Below are positions 9,756 through 17,570 of a stretch of DNA of 19,765 nt, in pieces. A program made the position numbers and the translations under genes. The first letter of the stretch is position 1, and the number at the start of each line of letters is the position of its first letter. Source of the stretch: Phytophthora quininea. Its lineage: Eukaryota; Oomycota; Peronosporomycetes; Peronosporales; Peronosporaceae. The DNA is taken from NCBI GenBank assembly GCA_011947345.1, contig JAAVTG010000999.1, positions 1-19,765 on the forward strand, given 5' to 3'. The notes under the pieces are model-generated. The model ran no database searches, was not told the DNA's origin, and worked only from the letters and a program-made list of their open reading frames with translations.

Positions 9756-10649
9756 TCTTAGACCCAACTTTGCCATCACATTATCAGCTGACAGCTCCTG
9801 CCTCGCCCACGCCGACAGCTTAGCCTCCACGAAATCGTTGTAGTAGTATCGATAATTCGGACTGGTCGTCAGCGCCTCCCCGGACAGCTTGTCTAGCCCC
9901 AACTTCCTCAAAGCCACATCCGTCGATAGGTCCTGCCTCGCCCAGATTTTCACTTGCGCCGTCACGTAGTTCTCGTAATGCACGTAGTTGTTTGGGAGCC
10001 TCCAGGAACGCGTTGCCCGTCAGCTTGTCCAACTTGAGCCTCACCATGACGTCGTATGGACTCACGTCCTGCCTCATCCAGGCCGACATCTGCCCCGTCA
10101 CGAAATCGTCAAAGTACTGATGGTTGGGGTTGCTCCTAAACTTCGAGCCCGTCAACGTGCTCAGCCCCAACCTTGCCGCCACGTCGTCCAGCGATAAATC
10201 CTTCTTGACCCATGTCCTGAGCTGCGTCCGCACGTACTGATTGTAGTATTTGTAATTCCTCAAGCTCGTGAACGCTTTGCCTATCAACGTGTTCAGCCCC
10301 AACGCCTTCTGCACGTACTCGACCGACTTGCCGTTCCAGCGCCAGAGCTTCATCCGCACAGGGACCGGCAGGATCCCGGGAGTTTTTCCCTGATCGTCGG
10401 CTTGACTTTTGCAATCGCCTTCACCGACTCTGGCACTTCACCGTCATCTTCACCATCGTCGGTATTGTCCTCTTCGTACTTGTCGACCCGCAGAAGCCTC
10501 CGTCTGTTGGCAACGGAGTCGCCCGGAACCAGTTCGGAGTATGAAAGCACTGTCGAGACCTCGTTTGGATCGGTCTCGAAACCAGTCGAGAGGTGTCCGC
10601 AGCAAACGATACCAGCGACCATCGCCACGAGCAGTAGGTGGTGGAGCAT
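9663..10649 (-). CDS. RxLR effector with about five tandem LWY modules; two compensating frameshifts
   Basis: This is a predicted secreted host-targeted effector of about 328 residues. The start at 10649 gives a classic signal peptide (MLHHLLLVAMVAGIVCC); an upstream in-frame ATG at 10718 would bury it. RLLR is at residues 51-54, followed by an acidic dEER-like stretch (EEDNTDDGEDDGE). Five modules of about 44-45 residues follow, each with a W, an S-x-x-x-V-x-x-x-L-G/K-L segment, a PN-Y/H element and Y/F-V. The frame shifts near 10385-10395 (an A run looks one short) and back near 9998-10003 (an A run one long), so the overall length stays a multiple of three. The stop at 9663 cuts off a sixth module whose traces continue beyond it in another frame. 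LWY effectors are known to build rod-like arrays that bind host proteins; the target here is unknown. Confidence 0.8.
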
Positions 10650-11370
10650 CGTATCGGGCTGAAGTGGAGGACGCTTAGAAATGAAAGGTACTTCGAAATT
10701 GATGGCAACGTCCGACATGGCTGGCGATCACGCGTGTCGTGAGAAGAACATACGGACATTCCGATCTTGATATCTGCTACCGTTTGTTTGTTCACGGCAC
10801 AATGTATGACAGGCTGTGACTGTTTACTTGCTGAAACAGAACTTCAAAGGTCACTTTACCGGGCCATTTCACTTGTAGTTTTTCATTTGTCGGACTGCTA
10901 CACCATAAACGCATGTTGTTGTGTGAACCTCGTAGAATGGGAATTGTATACTTACTACAGCTAGGCATGTTCAACTGTCTTTTAGACTGTGCTAGCGCCC
11001 ACATCGGAGTAGATTTATTTCCATAATCACAGCGCCTATCCATTACGGGCCAAAATTGATGAAGATTCTGTACAATACAACAACACCCGAGTAATAGCCC
11101 TCCATAGCATTGAACGGAACGACATTACAACGGCTGCAAATAGTGCTTTGGAGTGCTTCGTTTCTGTGCTGGCTGGATATACCTTGTTATCTTATGCTTT
11201 GACAGCCACAGCGATTTTCTGGACAGTTTACACACTGCTGTCCCCCGCTGCTTCGTAGTAAACTGTTTGGCAACATCCCAGAAACTCAGCGCTGCTCAAG
11301 TTCGCCTAGTTAATCGTTGATGCACTGAGATTTACCAGTGCAACAATGCATTCGCCTTCGTTATTACTAC
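10650..11370. other. Intergenic region between two RxLR loci
   Basis: Apart from the probable promoter of the minus-strand effector (a TTTCATTTCT initiator-like stretch near 10675-10685), nothing is recognised. Base composition is AT-richer than the genes. Confidence 0.45.
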
Positions 11371-11389
11371 CCTCAGTTTGCATTTTACT
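11371..11389 (+). promoter_or_regulatory. Oomycete Inr+FPR core promoter of RxLR relic
   Basis: CCTCAGTTTGCATTTTACT combines an initiator-like TCAGTTT with CATTTTACT, a full match to the flanking element CAWTTTNYY. It lies 29 bp before the ATG at 11419. Confidence 0.55.
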
Positions 11390-11418
11390 CGGTAGTCCAT
11401 AAGCTACATCGAACCAAC

Positions 11419-11742
11419 ATGCGTTTCGGCTACGTTTTCGTGGCGGTGGTTATTGCAGCAATGCTCTATGGCAGCGGCGTTGCGGTCTCCGCGAAAGAGA
11501 ATTTAGAGATGATAACTCGTGCTGCCACTTAAGCCGAAGGTGGTCGACTTTTGCGTTGGGTCGATAAGGATCTAGACGATTCCGGCGAAGAGAGATTCCT
11601 GGATAAGTTGGCGAAGTTTGCCAAGAAGAGGACCTCCGGTACGAAATAATGGAAGACTGCTCGAGATATCAAGAAATATCGAGAGCAGGCTGCTGCCTAC
11701 GAACGCCGACGCGCGGATATCCGGTTCGCCATGGGTCAATAG
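11419..11742 (+). pseudogene. RxLR-dEER effector pseudogene with two in-frame TAA codons
   Basis: Counting 107 codons from the ATG at 11419 to TAG at 11740, the frame encodes a signal peptide (MRFGYVFVAVVIAAMLYG), RLLR at codons 43-46 and GEER at codons 56-59, a basic/helical region and a short C-terminus. TAA at codon 38 (11530) separates the signal peptide from RLLR, and TAA at codon 77 (11647) interrupts the C-terminal domain. Both could arise from CAA by one transition. The frame is otherwise intact, with no indel. The retained core promoter suggests recent loss. No W/Y module is obvious. Confidence 0.75.
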
Positions 11743-11783
11743 AGCTTCGAGCGAGATCTCTCCACATGTGCAAGAACGACCGA

Positions 11784-11802
11784 ATGTGTCAGTCTGACAC
11801 AT
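11784..11802. repeat. 19-nt perfect palindrome downstream of RxLR relic
   Basis: ATGTGTCAG and CTGACACAT are perfect 9-base inverted arms around one T, 42 bp after the stop of the relic. It could form a hairpin in RNA or be a protein-binding site. Confidence 0.6.
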
Positions 11803-11972
11803 CACGCTTGATATAATTTACACAGGCGCATTCCTCAAGTTGAGTTGAAATGATTTGATTAACTAGGTAGCGGATTCTCTCGTCTGGAAGGTTCCTCAAG
11901 TTGTTTCGCTGCAATTGCAACCAAGTCGTTGACAGACACTTTCGAAAAGGAACTGCCGCACTTTTAAGACGA

Positions 11973-12278
11973 ATGCTGATCATCTTCTTGTTGCTTGTGG
12001 GCCTGGCCGTCCTGTTGGTTTGCTTTGACGCGGCCGCTCCAGCTCTGGCAGTCAACGAACATACACGACACCTCCGTACAGCCGAAGCGGCAGGCACTGA
12101 TCGTGGTACTGGTGAGGAGGAGAGGGTTCTTGGCTTGAATAAACTCAAGGCGTGGAAGAAATGGCGCTCAGGGGGCAAAGAAGACAGGGTGAGCGACAGG
12201 AAGGCAGTCAGGAACGTGATGAAGGAAAACCTGAAGGCAGATCTCAAGTGGCTGTTCATTCGCGGAGTGCCCAAGTAG
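11973..12278 (+). CDS. RxLR-dEER effector, 101 residues
   Basis: This is a small secreted effector candidate and the cleanest in the cluster. The start at 11973 gives a strong hydrophobic signal peptide (MLIIFLLLVGLAVLLVCFDA); the in-frame upstream extension to 11901 (GTG or similar) is Arg/Lys-rich and unlikely. RHLR is at residues 32-35 and EEER at 48-51, followed by a very basic C-terminal domain with W residues (LKAWKKWRSGG, LKWLFIRG) that resembles a single WY-type helical unit. It ends with TAG at 12276. Open sequence continues in a neighbouring frame for another 45 or so codons, so a longer protein after a frameshift is possible. The basic tail could serve nuclear localisation in the host, which is an inference. 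Confidence 0.75.
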   Translation: MLIIFLLLVGLAVLLVCFDAAAPALAVNEHTRHLRTAEAAGTDRGTGEEERVLGLNKLKAWKKWRSGGKEDRVSDRKAVRNVMKENLKADLKWLFIRGVPK

Positions 12279-12620
12279 AAGTAGGTGTCCTTTATGAGGA
12301 ACAGAAGGAGCTGGGTCACAGGGAGGCACAGGTCAAGGTACAGCACGGACAGAACACGCGCTTCGAACGAACTACGAGTTTAGGAAGCCACTGGAGTTTA
12401 TCAAGAAGAATTGTTCCTATGGAATAGTTTTCTCCCTCATCGACGTATTCCATTGCAGCCGCCAGAGATTTTGCTATGGCAACTTTTTGATGGGAAACAT
12501 GTTTGACCCAGCAGATACACAGACTTGGGAATCTGTGCGCAACAAGGCTGAAATTTCATTCGTCTTATTGCCATAACTACAGGGCTTTTGGCAAAGGCCC
12601 CAGCTACGATTAGCACCCAA
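12279..12620. other. Region between two convergent RxLR genes
   Basis: The first 150 bp contain an open frame in line with an effector-like tail in another frame, including FRKPLEFIKKN, but no join can be proved. The remainder shows nothing. Confidence 0.35.
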
Positions 12621-13205
12621 CTAGGCCGCGTAACGTTTCCATAACAAGAATGCAGGGTCTTTGAGTAGTTCAGCGGCCGGTCTACCTTGCGCCCTCACGC
12701 CCAAAATCGCTCTGAAATACTCCGAGTCCACGCCTCGTCTGTGCAAAAGACTGAACAGATCCGGTTTGAGCTCTTTCGCAAGAGTGCTTGGCCATTGACA
12801 CCAGAAGCAATGCGATGCGTTCCTCGGGGAACCTCTGTATCAGCTGATTGAAAAGCACAGACCTGGAAGCGAAGAAAGTGCCTTCACCTTTGCTCGGTAC
12901 TGGAGCACGTACTTGAACCACGCGAGCATTGTCTCGTTGCTGGTATCCTCATTGTTAGCCACCAGCTTGCCAAACACCACGTCTGGATGTGCTTTTTTCG
13001 ACCGAGGCCTGAATTTCAGTCTCAACGCGGCTGTAGTGAGAATTCCTCTTTCATCAGAGTCACCGGTGGCTGGGGCTGGGACACGTAGAGACCGCTTTCC
13101 GGTAGCGACGGCCTCAACTTGCTTGCTGTCCGTGGCAATTGAAAGTGCAGAGGTGACAGCGACGAAAATCAGCACTGTCAACCAAAGAGGCATCAATGAA
13201 CGCAT
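12621..13205 (-). CDS. RxLR-dEER effector, about 194 residues; two compensating frameshifts
   Basis: The start at 13205 gives MRSLMPLWLTVLIFVAVTSA, a good signal peptide (a second ATG four codons in is also possible). RSLR is at residues 38-41 and DSDER at 49-53. The C-terminal region reads in three segments: HPDVVFGKLV to AWFKYVLQYR in the first frame, FPEERIALLLVSM in the second, and FSLLHRRGVDSEYFRAILGV to the TAG at 12621 in the first frame again. Together these look like two linked WY/LWY-type helical units. The breaks are near 12885-12890 (an A run one short) and near 12778-12782 (a T run one long), so the length remains a multiple of three. Read literally, the protein would stop at 12840. 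The target is unknown. Confidence 0.75.
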
Positions 13206-13761
13206 CGATCATCTTCCTGGATGAGTCAATTGATTCTTGGTGGCAGAAGTTGACTGGTGCTTGGCAAAAGTGGGGACTTGGAGATCTTTGCGATGTATCA
13301 TCAATGACATCACTAGTCTTTCGTCCTGCAGATGGCAATGTCCGTCATTGCTTCACAATAAACATCAAAGCATCGCCAATATCTTAAACGGCAGCTAGTA
13401 TTGTGTCAGTTCTACTGTACTGTCGAGGACCGCCGAGAGTCCGCCGCTACGTTTCCATCGTGTCTCGACCTCTGGAACTCTCGAAACAGCCAGACAGCGC
13501 GGGATTACGCCTCGGCTGTGCCATTGATTTGCCGTTTATGGTTCCATTGCTGTCCAGCGATACACGTAATCGGAAGTTGCTTTGATCCGAGTCAACAACA
13601 CACCACACGTAACCGGTATTTGACTCGCTGACGTACAGCTGACGATGAGATCCCGGTTCCGTGGCAGATCCTGTTCAGTGCATGCAGCTTGGCACGGACT
13701 ATGCTGCTACTGAACAGGATCTATCCCGTCGAAAGGCTCCCTATTCAACACTGGCTGAAGA
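13206..13761. other. Intergenic region upstream of two divergent RxLR genes
   Basis: It should carry both promoters. The main visible structure is the 14-bp inverted repeat at 13666-13722. No gene is supported. Confidence 0.45.
13666..13722. repeat. 14-bp perfect inverted repeat (hairpin) upstream of RxLR gene
   Basis: AGATCCTGTTCAGT at 13666-13679 is the exact reverse complement of 13709-13722, with a 29-nt spacer that itself has GCAGC/GCTGC pairing potential. It sits about 40 bp before the core promoter at 13762. Confidence 0.75.
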
Positions 13762-13780
13762 CCTCACTCTTCAATCTACC
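13762..13780 (+). promoter_or_regulatory. Oomycete Inr+FPR core promoter of RxLR gene
   Basis: CCTCACTCTTCAATCTACC has an initiator TCACTCT followed by CAATCTACC, one mismatch from CAWTTTNYY. It ends 37 bp before the ATG at 13818 and supports that start over the ATG at 13848. Confidence 0.6.
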
Positions 13781-13817
13781 AGCCACCACCCAGAACCACT
13801 ACTACACCTCGAGACCC

Positions 13818-14217
13818 ATGCGTGCGTTCTAACTACTAACCATTGCCATGCTCGTGTTCTTCGCCACGGCCTACGCCGGGAACACCGAGCAACGCTTGCT
13901 TCGAGTCGCTGGTGAAGACGACGGCAGCGAAGAGAGGAGTCTCCAGCATGTTGAACGGCTTGAAGGGCAAGTATCAAGCGACCAAGTCGAACGTCAAACA
14001 AAAGTGCGCAAACGCCAAGGCGGTACTCAAAGATGTCTACAAAGACACCGATATGCTCAATGCCATCAAGAGAGGCGAAAGTCAAGACTCGCTTCTCGCC
14101 AGGATGGGCGTCAAGCCATTCTTCGTCGATGCCAAGGGCAACAAGTTCTACGACCCAGCGGACCCATTGGTGCAGAAGTTCAATGGTTGGTATAACCACT
14201 TCCACAAGAATGCGTAG
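13818..14217 (+). pseudogene. RxLR-dEER effector, about 132 residues, with a stop in the signal peptide and one frameshift
   Basis: From the ATG at 13818 the frame gives MRAF, a TAA at 13830, then LLTIAMLVFFATAYAG, RLLR at codons 26-29 and SEER at 37-40, so the stop lies inside an otherwise perfect signal peptide. Translation from the ATG at 13848 would leave an 11-residue signal, probably too short. Near 13935-13945 the frame moves by +1 and continues as a lysine-rich helical domain (KGKYQATKSNVKQKC), a segment ESQDSLLARMGV and a tail PLVQKFNGWYNHF ending at TAG 14215. The tail with W and Y suggests a WY-type fold. It is either a recent pseudogene or a gene with two sequence errors. Confidence 0.7.
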
Positions 14218-14243
14218 TAATTTCCGGCCCTAAGAAGTGTACG

Positions 14244-14249
14244 AATAAA
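14244..14249 (+). terminator. Possible poly(A) signal AATAAA
   Basis: It lies 27 bp after the stop of the RxLR gene at 13818-14217. A hexamer this short in AT-rich DNA can occur by chance. Confidence 0.35.
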
Positions 14250-14527
14250 CGTGCAAGACCATTCGATTGCTGAGTGAGAAAGAATACTACGTAGTATCCT
14301 TTTCCAAACTGGAAAGGGCTTTCATTTTTTTTTAATAATATCGATACAGCAGCAGACGTGAAGGAGCAATACTACAGTAGTAGGTGACAATGGAGGACCT
14401 ATCGATATGAGCTACTAGTATATGTATTACAAGCCAGCTGGCTGCACTGCTTTTGCTGCGCAGTCCTCGTTCTCCGGATCGCCTTAACCAAAAGCCTCGC
14501 TTGTTAGATTTTTCTTCTACCAATCTG

Positions 14528-14554
14528 AAAGGCGTGACTTACAGACACGCCTTT
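14528..14554. repeat. 9-bp perfect hairpin
   Basis: AAAGGCGTG and CACGCCTTT enclose a 9-nt loop. It lies in the gap between the effector and the lectin gene, without an obvious host gene. Confidence 0.5.
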
Positions 14555-14749
14555 TATGTTAAAGATGGCTAGAGCAGTGAAGGCCAACAGTCTCGAGATG
14601 TATTCTGCGTGAGTGGTGGTGTTAATGGCCTTCTATTTGTTTTATGTCTTTTTTTTCAGTGAAGCCTCATATTTGCTAGGCGTGGGAAACATCATCTAGT
14701 GTATTGAGTGTCATCACAATATGTAGAAATTTTATCCTAACTCTACGAT

Positions 14750-17430
14750 CTAACTGACATTAACCCGCGCGTGCATAGTGATGTGGCCGCCTTGAGAAGA
14801 GCGTGGAATCCAAAGCAGTAGTGATCTACCGCCAGAACCGGGCAAGTCAAACTGACCGGGGCGCCACCGGTCCAAGTACATCTGCTTGTCCTGCATTTGT
14901 GAAAGCGTGCTATCCCACACCACGGTATCACCAGCGCCGACGTCCACCTCGCCGTAATCATCACCACCCGAATGAATCACCACCGTCACGTCCTTCGTGT
15001 CTGTGCTCTCGAAAATGAGGTGCACAACGCCGTCTCCCACTTGGGTCCACGAGCCGTAGCTGCCTTCGAACGCCTCGACCACGGTTGTTAATCCGAGAGT
15101 GTCATTTAAAGCCCCCGTCGTCGATCTCGCCCAGGTAGGCGGTCGGTCCGCAAATGGGCTGCACGAATTGAGACGCCATGTACGCAATGCCCATAGGGTC
15201 GATCGCGGATATGACAACGAGACCCGTGTTGGCGACCTGCCGAAAGTACTCGTCCTCAGCAAAATATTTTCCCAAATCGGTATTGCCGCTGTCGATCAGT
15301 TGGTCGACGATCACCGCGAGCGTCTTGCGGAGCATGTCTCGTGTCTGCTAGGCGGCTGTGAGTGTCTTGGTAGAAAGCAACTCACCCATGCAGTTGTTGG
15401 TCACGAACGGGATCTCGTTCAGCACCAGCGTCGATTTGTAAACCTCCACGCGAGTGTCGGCGGCAGACAGGTCGGGCGTATCGCTGCGAATGCCGAGCAC
15501 TTGATCAACGACGCGATCGGTGAGCCGTTTGAGCTCGTAGCCGCAGCTCGAGTTGTTATCAATGAGGTCCTGAAATTCGTCTACGGAGGTGTCGGTCATG
15601 GTAATCGACGCACCCGTGATCATTTTCATCACATCCTTCCCCGTTTCCAGGACCCCACCATCTCCGGTGATAACTTCTTTGACGATACCTTCCACAACTT
15701 GGAGCACAAAGTCGGCATAGTTGGCACCGCGAGGGACAGGAATGTTGAGGCAAACGCACGCCGCTCGAGGGAGATCAACAAGTACGACGTCAGCTTGGTA
15801 CGCCACTATCAGCAACGCTTCCGTGTCTCCTTGAGGGGCTGCCGTTTGCTGGTAGCGCATGTAGTAGACAAGTGATCGCACCACAGAAATGCTGTTTGCA
15901 GCGCAAGCAATGCCCCACTTTAGCGTCTTGTACGCAGCCATGACCTCGCCCATTACGCCAGCAGTAAGAGCATGAAGTGCCACGAAGAGCACTGAGCCCA
16001 CTTTTATCAAAATCTCTAAAGTGCAGTCGTCGTTCTGAGGAATACACTCGGCTCCACACGATACCGGATAGGACAACGGACACTGTGTCAAGCAGTTGTC
16101 GTCGTCCTTGCCGTACCCGAGCGGACAAATGTTGTTTCTGTCGAAAGCGGTCGTTTTCCGGTAGCACGCGGCGTCAGTAGCATCTCCTATCGTAGGCCCC
16201 ACCCAGTTGGGGATCGTTGTGTCGTACGTGCCTTTCCCGACGCCTTCGATATCGTTGAGGCCGATGTCGGTAGCGCCAATTCTCGTCCAGATGACACCCA
16301 ATCGATCCACTTCTTTGTCAGCCCGGCCGTGAAACCCTGCTAGTTGAAAGCCTCCCGGTGCTGTAACACCCCTTTACTATATGTCGGAGTGCCAGCAGAG
16401 ATCGAGTTACCAGCGTTCGTGACGAAGTTGAGGTAGAACACGCGCGTGTGATCATTTTTTGCCCGAGTGAGCTTCCATTGAAGTGATGTATTCGCCATCA
16501 CCCAAAGTCAAAGTCTTTTCAGTGCCACCACCCCCACCGTGGTTTAACGTTACTGGAGCTGGTGCGGCAAACTGCAGCGTCACCGCATCCACACGCTTAT
16601 CAGCTCGGATAGTGATGGAGTTCAATTTTTGACCGAACTTGATCTTGTTGATGTCTGAGAAGTGAAGCTGAGGTAGAAAATGCGTGTGTGACCACCCTTT
16701 GACCCCAGTGAGCCTCCAGCGACGTGATGTACTCCATATCAACAAGTTTTAGTGTGTTTTCGGTACCTCCGGTTCCACCGTGTGGGTGATCGTATAAGAG
16801 TTGGGAGCGGTGACTTCCAAAGCAACTCCGTCGACGCGCTCGCCCGCTCGAACGGTGATGGAGCTGATCGTTTGGCCTGATGTTGCGGATGCTTGATCCG
16901 AGAACTGCTATCCGTGAGGACCGCCAAACGATTCACTCAGCTGAACAGCTTGGGTGTTCTTCTTCGGTGCATCAGTGGCCGACCCTGTCGGATCAACGGG
17001 AGCCACCGCTCCTGCACCAGATCCTGCAGCACTAGCTGGCGGTGCGGGAGCAGGAGTTGCCGCTGGAACCACCGTGACAGCTTCGATACTGGTCTACACC
17101 GCACCCAGCGTGTCGATCTCTTTGCCGTCGTTACCGAAGAAATCTCCCAATTGGAAGCCCGCCGGGGCAGTCACCGTGTTCTTTGCATCGGTCATTGATC
17201 CTCCCGAGAGTGAGTTGCCTGCACTCGTGACAAAGTTCGCGTAGAAGATGCGCGTGTGGCCATCCTTCTTACCCCAGTGAACTTCCATGGACGCGATGTA
17301 CTCGCCGTCGCCCAGCATCAGCTTCTTCTCGTCTCCTCCGATTCCTCCGTGCGTGACTGTCAATTTCTTCGGCGCTGCAATTTCCAGTGTGAGACCGTCA
17401 AGACGCTCGCCGGCGTGAAGTGGACGTGGA
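14750..17430 (-). pseudogene. Jacalin-type lectin multi-module protein, broken and 5'-truncated
   Basis: Read on the minus strand, this holds a jacalin-like module at about 17430-17097 (GERLDGLTLEIAAP, THGGIGGDEKKLMLGDGEYI, GHTRIFYANFVTSAGNSLSGG), a Pro/Ala/Gly-rich linker (17090-16940), a second module starting SESFGGPHG at about 16940, part of a third (SDINKIKFGQKLNSITIRAD, THGG-like repeat, LGDGEYITSMEAH), then a region from about 16310 with eight spaced cysteines (CPLGYG...CPLSYPVSC...C) and a long helical part, ending with TAG at 14750. Jacalin domains bind carbohydrate; oomycetes secrete such lectins. Breaks are TAG at 17094, 16908 and 15348, indels near 16782, 16700, 16660, 16458, 16365 and 15113, and a missing N-terminus before about 17430. 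I do not recognise the C-terminal domain. The many breaks point to a pseudogene. Confidence 0.7.
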
Positions 17431-17570
17431 CGATGACAACAACAAATGTAACTTGTAAGTCGTTGTACCAGATAAAAACTGACTTCGATCAAGTGAAGCA
17501 TGTGTATTGTTTCTTTGGGTGTTGACTTTCGTGTTGATCCAGTATTTTGCAGAGCAAGGTCGGGCGATTA

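Larger units (their letters stand above)
14218..14749. other. AT-rich intergenic region with small palindromes
   Basis: It contains AATAAA at 14244-14249, a possible poly(A) signal of the upstream effector. ATACTACGTAGTAT at 14284-14297 is a perfect palindrome. TTTCCA/TGGAAA around 14302-14316 precedes a T run, and a 9-bp hairpin lies at 14528-14554. No gene is supported. Confidence 0.5.

Noticed and set aside
11789..12346. 185-codon minus-strand open frame
   Set aside because: It is antisense to the RxLR gene at 11973-12278, whose motif order is much stronger evidence.
15099..15875. 258-codon open frame on the plus strand
   Set aside because: It is antisense to the lectin protein's C-terminal region, which has coherent cysteine spacing and hydrophobic pattern; the plus frame has no domain character.
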